Shown: in pieces, positions 1 to 5,318 of the stretch
Position numbering within the stretch: position 1 is the stretch's first letter
Layout of the letters: each line of letters starts with the position of its first letter
Source: JASJBU01 sp965372385
Lineage (GTDB): Bacteria; Pseudomonadota; Gammaproteobacteria; Chromatiales; Chromatiaceae
Reading direction: 5' to 3'
Assembly: GCA_965372385.1 (NCBI GenBank)
Contig: CBDVCD010000235.1
Span: forward strand, 1 to 5,767
Length of the DNA stretch: 5,767 bases
The notes under the pieces: model-generated
Told to the model about the DNA's origin: nothing
Database searches by the model: none
The model's input: only the letters and a program-made list of their open reading frames with translations
Translations under genes and position numbers: made by a program

Positions 1-97
1 TGCAGGGCAAGGCACAACGACGCGGAATAGTTATTCTATTGCAAGGAGTTGTAACGCAGCCATACGCTGCCACAAGCGTGCCATTCGCGGTGTAGCG
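1..97. repeat. Structured intergenic repeat-like block
   Basis: No long reading frame occupies this block, but it is dense in short symmetric elements. GCAAGG occurs at 7-12 and again at 41-46. AATAG (26-30) pairs with CTATT (36-40) across a TTATT loop. ACAAC (14-18) can pair with GTTGT (48-52). GCAGC (56-60) pairs with GCTGC (66-70), and ACGCT (64-68) can alternatively pair with AGCGT (75-79). From memory, near-identical blocks recur between genes in sulfur-oxidising gammaproteobacteria, so I call it an interspersed repeat. Only one copy lies in this window, so its repetitive nature is not shown here. The left end may continue beyond base 1. Confidence 0.45.
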
Positions 98-198
98 TTG
101 CTCACCCAATAGGTGAATACCTTCAATATTAATGAAGCTCATGTTTTCAAAGCGATTAGTACCGTACTTAGCGGTCAACTGAGGATTCTAGGTTAAAT
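98..198 (+). promoter_or_regulatory. Leader region of the dsrS-like gene
   Basis: This AT-richer leader separates the repeat block from the first gene. It contains an imperfect symmetric element at 121-137, with arms CTTCA and TGAAG around an AT-rich centre, which could be an operator or chance. Two possible Shine-Dalgarno segments precede the start: GAGG at 181-184 and AGG at 190-192, the latter six bases before the ATG at 199. I could not pick a convincing -35/-10 pair. The promoter could lie here or upstream of the window. Confidence 0.3.
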
Positions 199-1317
199 AT
201 GCAGTTATCCAGCGAAGATACCTTACGCTTGAATGTGCTGCTGGTAAACAAGCCCCTGGCCATACGCATAGATGAATCTTCCATGGCCCTTTACGGTCTC
301 TCCGAAAAAGGCGAGGCCAAGGTACAGCTCAATCCCACCTGCCGGGATGACCAGTATCTGCGGATTGTACGTGAATTGTTATCGGGGCATGTGCTGGGCT
401 CTCCAGGCGGCTACCCGATCTATCTGCAGCGATGGACCCGCATGGGGCAGACCCGTGATGAGAACCTGGAGCATCTGCTGCTGATGGGGGAGCCTGAAGC
501 GGTGGTTGCGGTGACCTGTGCGGCAGGTCTTACCGATGAACTGGCGCGGCGGGCCTGGTGGACCCTGCAGGATCCGGACAATGCTCGCCGCATGCTGCGT
601 CATCCGGCCGTGGTGAAGGGTGATATGGGTCCGGAACTGGCCCACTTTCTGATCGAATACCTGCCATTCGAGACCGAGCCTGAGCTGATTGTCGAGAGTC
701 TACGGCTGGCATTGCAGCCCGGCCTGGTCGAAGACTCACTGAGAGCAAAACTATGGACTCGTTGTAGTCGCAAGCCGACCTACTATCTGGGCTTTCTGGC
801 CAGTACACCGGACGATCTGCCAGAAACGGCACAGCCGAGGAGCTTATCCGAAACCAATCAAAGTGAGCTTCAGCAACGGGCCACAAGGGGCAACCCCTAT
901 GCCTCAATGCTACTCAGGGTCTGTTCGGAAGCAGGTCAGGCCTTTCTGAAAACGGTCGGCAGGGTATTGGAGAAGCCCGCCAATCAAGATGTGGTCACCA
1001 TCCTGCTGGATGTTATACACGACTACTTTACCTTGCTCAGGCCAGAGGGTAACCCGGATCAGACCCTGGATGAGCTGGTTACCGAGGCAGAGGCCCTGTT
1101 TGCCCGGCCTGATGATAACCCAGCCATCGGTGCCTGTCTGGCAGCAACCCAAGGGCTGGTTGAGGAGTTCAAGACGATACAGATTCTGTCCGGTTTGGGC
1201 TATGGAATAGTCAGGCCAATCTTCAGCAGGACAGACGCCATTGGCAGCCTGATGCGTCGCAAGCTGGAGCCGGTATCCAAACCTCTGGTTGAAATGCTCA
1301 TGTTGCTTCAGGGGTAA
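199..1317 (+). CDS. dsrS: DsrS-like sulfur-oxidation-associated protein
   Basis: The 372-residue product has no signal peptide or membrane helix and should be cytoplasmic. Its N-terminal half matches my memory of DsrS: RIDESSMALYGLSEKGEA near residues 23-40, LNPTCRDDQYL at 44-54, LSGHVLGSPGGYPIYL at 61-76, RWTRMGQ at 78-84 and LTDELARRAWW at 111-121. DsrS is encoded in the dsr clusters of Allochromatium vinosum and relatives, where stored sulfur is oxidised through reverse dissimilatory sulfite reductase. It is not an enzyme of that pathway and has been linked to control of dsr gene products. The length fits a full-length copy. No other dsr gene is visible: 198 bases without a gene lie upstream, and a glycosyltransferase begins two bases after its stop. 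The C-terminal third (from about residue 205) is less recognisable to me. Identification rests on recall of the family. Confidence 0.7.
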   Translation: MQLSSEDTLRLNVLLVNKPLAIRIDESSMALYGLSEKGEAKVQLNPTCRDDQYLRIVRELLSGHVLGSPGGYPIYLQRWTRMGQTRDENLEHLLLMGEPEAVVAVTCAAGLTDELARRAWWTLQDPDNARRMLRHPAVVKGDMGPELAHFLIEYLPFETEPELIVESLRLALQPGLVEDSLRAKLWTRCSRKPTYYLGFLASTPDDLPETAQPRSLSETNQSELQQRATRGNPYASMLLRVCSEAGQAFLKTVGRVLEKPANQDVVTILLDVIHDYFTLLRPEGNPDQTLDELVTEAEALFARPDDNPAIGACLAATQGLVEEFKTIQILSGLGYGIVRPIFSRTDAIGSLMRRKLEPVSKPLVEMLMLLQG

Positions 1318-1319
1318 CA

Positions 1320-2066
1320 ATGAAAAACTGCAAAGTAAATGACTTGGTGGATGCGGTTTATGTGCTCAGTGTGCAGTCGTTTGAAGATCGTATTCAGCAT
1401 GTGCGTCAACACTTGGGTGAGCATGGGATAGATTTCGAATTCATATTTGATTATGACCCGACCGAGATCACTGATGATGTCCTGGAGCAGATATTTATAC
1501 CTTCAGACTTAACATTGCCCCATCAGTCTCTGGTTTTAAAGCATATACATGCTTGGCGATTGGGCGTTGAAAATAATCATGGATTGATTTTGGTCCTTGA
1601 GGATGACGTAGTCCTGATGAAGGGGTTTTGTGAAGGGCTGCAAGAAACCGTGCGCGCCGCTTCCGCTGTAGATCCTGGTTGTTTTATTTTTCTGGGAGGA
1701 AGTGATACCAAGGTACCGAAATGGTTTTTTGAATCAGATGACATTTTGAAGCCTTTGCCTAATCCAACGGCTGAAGGTTTTCTTATTGATCAATTGGCTA
1801 TGCAGAAACGTTTGCAATGGTTGGAAGGTAATAAAGTTGATCTTCCCGCTGATCATCTGATGCAGAAAATGGATATGGCTACAGGAGTAATACAGTATTG
1901 GAACCATACGCCCTTGGTTAAACAAGGAAGTGTGTTTGGTATGTTTCAGACATCCCTGGATGGAAGTCGTGGTAAACATGGTCCACTATACAATTTCTTG
2001 CGTTATAAATGGAACCGCTTTCAGCGCCAAAATATAAGGCGTTTTCTGGAGGCAATCAAAAAATGA
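1320..2066 (+). CDS. Glycosyltransferase family 25 (LPS biosynthesis type)
   Basis: The 248-residue protein has the usual length and layout of GT25 enzymes, which transfer a sugar (typically galactose) from a nucleotide-sugar donor onto lipopolysaccharide or other surface glycans in the cytoplasm. The N-terminal DAVYVLSVQSFEDRIQHV (residues 11-28) is the opening strand and arginine region of the family. LVLEDDVVL (91-99) holds the LEDD acidic motif expected to bind donor and metal. LPADHL (175-180) and the late LVKQGSVFG (199-207) are further family landmarks. The basic C-terminus (RYKWNRFQRQNIRR, 228-241) could aid membrane association. The ATG lies two bases after the dsrS-like stop, with AGGGG at 1310-1314 inside that gene's end as Shine-Dalgarno, so translation is probably coupled. 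The sampled base composition is near 40% GC, lower than in the gene before it. Donor and acceptor cannot be told from sequence. Confidence 0.85.
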   Translation: MKNCKVNDLVDAVYVLSVQSFEDRIQHVRQHLGEHGIDFEFIFDYDPTEITDDVLEQIFIPSDLTLPHQSLVLKHIHAWRLGVENNHGLILVLEDDVVLMKGFCEGLQETVRAASAVDPGCFIFLGGSDTKVPKWFFESDDILKPLPNPTAEGFLIDQLAMQKRLQWLEGNKVDLPADHLMQKMDMATGVIQYWNHTPLVKQGSVFGMFQTSLDGSRGKHGPLYNFLRYKWNRFQRQNIRRFLEAIKK

Positions 2067-2087
2067 TGATTTATAAGTAAAGTTGTG

Positions 2088-3308
2088 ATGAGTTTCAAAA
2101 ACTTTGATGCGCTCAATGTTGCCAGATATTTGTTGATCGGGCAGCTCGTGGCAATCCTTTTTTCACCACCATTGACAAATCTATTGGAGCTATCTGTATA
2201 TATTGTGTTTGCAACTTCCTCTGCGCTAAGAGAGCGAGTCATACTGGTGTTGAAACAGCCACTTGCTTTCATGGCGTTGGTGTTGTTTCTTTTTTTTGGA
2301 TTAGCGGTTGTATACAGTATTGAACATTATTCTGTTGCATCGGGTTACTGGATAAGTTGGCGCAGGCTTTTTATGTTGCCTCTGGCCTTGGCGGTGTTTG
2401 ATGATACCCAATGGAAGGTCAAGGCCGTTACAGTATTTGTTGCGGTTACTTCACTATTGGCTTTGGTTTCCTATATTTCACTATGGTTGGATTTCTCCGT
2501 CCTTATTAAGGAACCTCCCGGCATCGTAGCGCGTAATCATGCGACTCAAGGTATGTTGTTTTCTGTATCAGCGATTGCAGCGTTTTACATGGCGGCAATC
2601 CATGTAAGAGCGGACCAAATTAGGCGTTTCTTATTTTTTACCGCAGCATTGTTATTGGTGTTAAATGTGGTAATGGTTGCTACAGGCCGGAGTGGCTATC
2701 TGGTTCTGATTGTCATGGCGACCCTATCAGGGTGGTGGTTGTTAAAGAATCAGTATAGGTTGGTAGCGGTAGTTGCTATTCCTGTGGTAATTGTGGGTGT
2801 CTTATGGTTGTCTCCTGTGGCCAAGGAAAGAATTATTATGGGATGGGAAAATGCTACCTCCTACGATAAGGCGGATGAATATACCGCAATGGGTGTGCGC
2901 ATGGTCATGTGGAAAAATACCATAAAGTTGATTCCTGATAGCCCTTGGTTTGGCGTGGGCACAGGTGGCTTTGAGACCGCATATGCAGAACTTGCAAAGG
3001 ACGAAAAAGGCTGGCGTGCAGTGAGTGTAGGAGATCCCCATAATCAATATCTAAAAATATTGGTTGAGCAAGGAGGCTTGGGTTTGATGATGTTTATGTT
3101 ATTTATATTGTCCTTTTTTCGGCACAATGCGGAGGGCATGTGGCGGTATTTAGGCTTGGCGGTATTGCTGGCCTGGTGCACTACCAGTTTGTTCAATTCC
3201 CATTTCTCGACTTTTGCTGAAGGTCGTTTTCTGATTTTGTGGTGTGGGATTATGTTGGCAATTCCGTTAGAGGGGACTAGAGGAAGGATGACTTCTCAGG
3301 ATCAATGA
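2088..3308 (+). CDS. O-antigen ligase / Wzy-family membrane protein
   Basis: The 406-residue product is a polytopic inner-membrane protein with about ten to twelve hydrophobic segments, of the Wzy_C (O-antigen ligase/polymerase) superfamily. Numbering from the upstream GTG at 2085: GIVARNHATQG (146-156), then TGRSGY (200-205), a large loop with R272 and W276 in the MGVRMVMWKN stretch, GVGTGGF (290-296) and DPHNQYL (317-323), whose histidine is typical of the family, followed by EQGGLG and NSHFS. These proteins join polymerised or single glycan units at the periplasmic face: ligases onto lipid A-core, polymerases onto undecaprenyl-linked chains. Sequence alone does not separate WaaL from Wzy, so no symbol is given. 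I prefer the ATG at 2088 over the GTG at 2085, with AAAG at 2079-2082 as a weak Shine-Dalgarno. It starts 21 bases after the GT25 stop, consistent with an operon. A run of eight T (2290-2297) lies within the coding region. Confidence 0.82.
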   Translation: MSFKNFDALNVARYLLIGQLVAILFSPPLTNLLELSVYIVFATSSALRERVILVLKQPLAFMALVLFLFFGLAVVYSIEHYSVASGYWISWRRLFMLPLALAVFDDTQWKVKAVTVFVAVTSLLALVSYISLWLDFSVLIKEPPGIVARNHATQGMLFSVSAIAAFYMAAIHVRADQIRRFLFFTAALLLVLNVVMVATGRSGYLVLIVMATLSGWWLLKNQYRLVAVVAIPVVIVGVLWLSPVAKERIIMGWENATSYDKADEYTAMGVRMVMWKNTIKLIPDSPWFGVGTGGFETAYAELAKDEKGWRAVSVGDPHNQYLKILVEQGGLGLMMFMLFILSFFRHNAEGMWRYLGLAVLLAWCTTSLFNSHFSTFAEGRFLILWCGIMLAIPLEGTRGRMTSQDQ

Positions 3309-3357
3309 AGGTTTGATTGTGTGCAACAAACTACAGGTACTTTATTGTTCCTTACTG

Positions 3358-3539
3358 ATATCTCAAGTTTCGGAGTTCAAACGGGGAGCGGAGAGGGAGA
3401 TAGCGTTTTGAGACGCGCTGTTAACACTATCCCTGTACGCTCGACTGCGGCCTTCCATGGCCGCAGACGCTCGCAAAACGCTATCTCCCTCTCCGCTTGA
3501 AATCTCATTGGAGCACCTGAACTCCGAAACTTGAGTTAT
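3358..3539. repeat. Nested inverted-repeat element, about 182 bp
   Basis: Outer arms at 3358-3379 and 3518-3539 are inverted copies with 21 of 22 positions paired; the perfect core is CTCAAGTTTCGGAGTTCA at 3362-3379 against 3518-3535. Inside lie a second, perfect 24-bp inverted pair and a central hairpin, listed separately. The whole can fold into one long interrupted cruciform or stem-loop. It follows the ligase-family gene by 49 bases. No transposase is present, so a non-autonomous MITE-like or REP-like element is the best description. If transcribed, it could also stall or end transcription after the glycan genes, or stabilise the 3' end of their mRNA. No clear target-site duplication was found at the outer ends. 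Confidence 0.75.
3387..3497. repeat. Inner inverted repeat with palindromic core
   Basis: Arms at 3387-3410 and 3474-3497 are perfect inverted copies of 24 bases. The loop between them has its own hairpin: CTGCGGCC (3445-3452) pairs with GGCCGCAG (3459-3466) across six bases. ACGCTCG occurs as a direct repeat at 3437-3443 and 3467-3473, on both sides of that hairpin. From memory, the core (about 3411-3473, with CTGTACGCTCGACTGCGGCC and GGCCGCAGACGCTCG) resembles an intergenic repeat seen in many gammaproteobacteria. The different flanking arms then suggest a composite element. That is recall, not a search result. Confidence 0.65.
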
Positions 3540-3689
3540 ATTTGCCGTCTTATCGTCACACTCATCCGGGTCGTGACAAAAAAACTGTGAAACTTCAGAC
3601 AGCTGACAACCTTTAATAGAGGCGGTCATTCACTCTCTAACGCTCTCCCCTAGGAAGCTAGATCTCTGTCTTGACCCTCTCTCTATGTT
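3540..3689. other. Intergenic stretch without recognisable gene
   Basis: Between the nested repeat and the next start there are 150 bases with no supported gene on either strand. A TTGACC at 3671-3676 resembles a -35 box, but the position about 17 bases downstream (GAAATC near 3693) is a poor -10. The stretch TTGACCCTCTCTCTATG is pyrimidine-rich. CAGCTG near 3600 is only a six-base palindrome. A promoter for the small ORFs that follow would have to lie here or inside them. Confidence 0.3.
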
Positions 3690-4019
3690 GTGAAATCAGG
3701 TGTTCAACTTTGCCAGAATACGTACTTGGTTGAGCACCAGGGTTTCCAATTGATTAAAGGTAAATCAAATGAAGTCGCTAATCAAAAGACTGAAAGAGAC
3801 ATCGTCATACACGGGCATGCCGTAAATATTCGGGTATCTGGGTATGAAATACAGGTTTACACCAACAGCGAAGTAGGGGCGCATAGACTTTTACCAATCG
3901 CGCTTGGTGAGGGTAGGACTGGAGTAAATTATGAAATATCTATTTATGATTCTGTCTACGGTGATGTGGCTGGCTGTTGGTTTTGCACTTACGAATACGC
4001 TATATCCAGAAGACGGTAG
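3690..4019 (+). CDS. Doubtful hypothetical ORF, possibly decayed gene
   Basis: This 109-codon frame opens with GTG and has no clear Shine-Dalgarno. Residues about 38-72 (IVIHGHAVNIRVSGYEIQVY and after) look like alternating beta-strand sequence and could be real protein. The C-terminal 30 residues lie in the 89 bases shared with the small ORF at 3931-4107 in another frame, and they look unnatural (GCWFCTYEYAISRRR). A ribosome site and start at 3921-3933 inside this frame favour the other ORF there. It may be the remains of a gene whose 3' end was replaced or frameshifted, or it may be noncoding. I recognise no family. Confidence 0.25.
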   Translation: MKSGVQLCQNTYLVEHQGFQLIKGKSNEVANQKTERDIVIHGHAVNIRVSGYEIQVYTNSEVGAHRLLPIALGEGRTGVNYEISIYDSVYGDVAGCWFCTYEYAISRRR

Positions 4020-4107
4020 AATAGTAAAAGAAAGTGTGAATCGCGTATTTATAGAAACTGGACAATCGACAGGCATTGTTATGAATGTCAAACGGGGTAA
4101 GACCTGA
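3931..4107 (+). CDS. Small single-helix membrane protein, 58 residues
   Basis: The ATG is preceded by GGAG at 3921-3924, six bases away, one of the better Shine-Dalgarno signals in the window. Residues 3-20 (YLFMILSTVMWLAVGFAL) form one hydrophobic helix after a single lysine. A polar tail of about 38 residues follows (TNTLYPEDGRIVKESVNRVF and on), ending MNVKRGKT. This fits a small bitopic inner-membrane protein, or an exported peptide with an uncleaved or poorly marked signal, as no AXA cleavage site stands out. I recognise no family and assign no function. The sampled composition is AT-rich like the glycan genes and unlike the next gene. It lies alone between the nested repeat and the LolA-like gene, 101 bases before that gene's preferred start. 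Chance remains possible at this length. Confidence 0.5.
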   Translation: MKYLFMILSTVMWLAVGFALTNTLYPEDGRIVKESVNRVFIETGQSTGIVMNVKRGKT

Positions 4108-4208
4108 TCCTGACTTGATCAACTTGTCTGTTGAGGGTATCCTTGATAAATCCGGTTTAGCGTTGGACAAACTTGTTCGATGTTTCCATTCGTGGCAAAG
4201 TCCCCTGT

Positions 4209-5165
4209 ATGCCACAGTATCGAAGCCTTTTGATATTCGTCACGATTGCCTACATCAGCCTGCCGGTCTACGCGCAGCCAATCCTGCCCTATCCTGAAGG
4301 TCCGTTGAATGCGGAGCAGATAGCGCAACAGGTACACCTGGTGGTTCAGGGCGGCCTGGTGCGCAATGCCTTGAGCAAACGTAACCAGGATGAGGTCGCA
4401 TTGATCATCAACCGGGCCCCGCTGGAGAAACGGACCTCAGGACGCAAGCCCAGTGTCAGCAGCTTCGAAACCTACGTAAACAACAGTCCCGCGAATCAGG
4501 CCATCGCCTCGCTCCGAATGGCGATACTCACCTCCGGCAAGTCCAGGGGCACGGGCATCCTGCTGACCGACTATCGTGATCCGGAGCGCAGCTCGAACAT
4601 GCTGATGTGGTTACCGAGTCTGCGCAAGATTCGTCGTGTCAATGAACCGGACCCCGGGGATTTCTGGTTCGGCACGACCCTGACCTATGGCGAGCTGGTG
4701 CTGCGCAAACCGGAAGATGAGACTCATCAACTGTTGGGCGAGGGGCTGTTCGAGGATTGTCTTGCGGTAATGGAGCTCGAACCCGCGGAGATGAGTCGCT
4801 ACACCAAGGGGCTGCCGGGTCCCCAGTGTGACCACCGGGGAAAGCCGGTGTATCGGTTGAAGAGCCGTACCAAGTCCAAGGAGTGGTGGTATGACTACCA
4901 CATCAGCGAGATCGACAAGCACTCGTTTGCCCCTTACCGCACGGTCTATTTCAAGGACGAAAAAAAGATCAAGACAATCACTGTGGATTGGCAGTCTTTC
5001 GAGCAAGCGGACCCCCGCATCACCTATCCCCGTTTTATCTACGGGGTACTGCATGAGAACGGCCGGGACAGCATGGTGTATGTGCCGAGGAGCACAATTC
5101 AACTGAACGCGGATTTACCGGACAGGTTCTGGTCCGAACTGACCCTTAAAAAGAGGGGGCGATGA
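4209..5165 (+). CDS. Exported LolA-like outer-membrane lipoprotein-sorting protein
   Basis: From the ATG at 4209 the product has 318 residues. Residues 1-22 (MPQYRSLLIFVTIAYISLPVYA) form a typical Sec signal peptide with cleavage after VYA, so the mature protein is periplasmic. The body matches the LolA-like 'outer membrane lipoprotein-sorting' family (Pfam PF17131 type): TGILLTDYRDPER at 115-127, LPSLRKIRR at 135-143, then DPGDFWFGTTLTYGEL at 148-163, and a late Tyr/Trp-rich beta region (EWWYDYHISEID, 225-236). Members probably have the LolA/LolB half-barrel fold that cradles lipid. Many are encoded beside RND/MMPL-type exporters, and none is visible here. C184 and C207 could form a disulfide. 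A longer form from TTG at 4173 has GGA at 4165-4167 in front; I prefer 4209 because it gives a clean signal peptide, although its own ribosome site is weak. Composition samples near 57% GC, higher than upstream. The substrate is unknown. Confidence 0.78.
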   Translation: MPQYRSLLIFVTIAYISLPVYAQPILPYPEGPLNAEQIAQQVHLVVQGGLVRNALSKRNQDEVALIINRAPLEKRTSGRKPSVSSFETYVNNSPANQAIASLRMAILTSGKSRGTGILLTDYRDPERSSNMLMWLPSLRKIRRVNEPDPGDFWFGTTLTYGELVLRKPEDETHQLLGEGLFEDCLAVMELEPAEMSRYTKGLPGPQCDHRGKPVYRLKSRTKSKEWWYDYHISEIDKHSFAPYRTVYFKDEKKIKTITVDWQSFEQADPRITYPRFIYGVLHENGRDSMVYVPRSTIQLNADLPDRFWSELTLKKRGR

Positions 5166-5275
5166 GCAGATGGTTGTGGATGGTTTTCTGACTTGAGGCG
5201 TGGATGACCCCATTGAAGTGTTTGCGGGTCTATCCCGGAACATGAGTAAAAGTTCCCAGTCATCGTTTTCAGAGT
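5162..5275 (+). pseudogene. Possible stub of a lost downstream gene
   Basis: An ATG at 5162 overlaps the LolA-like stop as ATGA, with a strong purine run GAGGGGG at 5153-5159 ending two bases upstream. This is the arrangement of a translationally coupled next gene. The frame reads only MSRWLWMVF and then stops at 5189-5191. A different frame a little downstream reads VDDPIEVFAGLSRNMSKSSQ and ends at a TAG near 5275. One interpretation is a signal-peptide start joined out of frame to a decayed mature part. It could equally be a chance overlap. No family can be named. Confidence 0.2.
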
Positions 5276-5318
5276 AGATATCGTAGCGGATCAATCCAGG
5301 AACAGAAATCCCGCCACA
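5166..5318. other. Convergent gap between LolA-like gene and yaiI
   Basis: The gap between two converging genes should hold transcription ends for both, yet no good intrinsic terminator is visible. The best hairpin is CGGG (5225-5228) with CCCG (5234-5237), four pairs and no T-tract. On the minus strand the yaiI frame stays open past its TGA down to 5118. On the plus strand it holds the possible gene stub described separately. Confidence 0.35.

Noticed and set aside
98..130. Sigma-70 promoter for the dsrS-like gene
   Set aside because: TTGCTC at 98-103 is -35-like, but the only AT-rich -10 candidates need a spacer of about 21 bases.
530..1320. Two minus-strand ORFs (125 and 136 codons) opposite the dsrS-like gene
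   Set aside because: Shadow frames of a well-supported coding region, with no recognisable protein features.
3358..3539. CRISPR array or full insertion sequence
   Set aside because: The repeats are inverted and nested, not regularly spaced direct repeats, and there is no transposase frame inside.
3363..3629. Minus-strand ORF of 88 codons
   Set aside because: Most of it is the nested inverted repeat read as protein; no ribosome site or family-like sequence.
4085..4297. Plus-strand ORF beginning MSNGVRPDPDL
   Set aside because: It overlaps the small membrane ORF and the signal peptide of the LolA-like gene out of frame. The GGGGTAAGACCTGATCC start vaguely recalls repeat-derived sequence but is too short to call.
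4611..5102. Minus-strand ORF of 163 codons
   Set aside because: It lies fully antisense to the LolA-like gene, whose frame has a signal peptide and family motifs; the long antisense frame follows from its high-GC codon pattern.
5225..5237. Hairpin as intrinsic terminator between convergent genes
   Set aside because: Only four base pairs and no T-tract on either strand.
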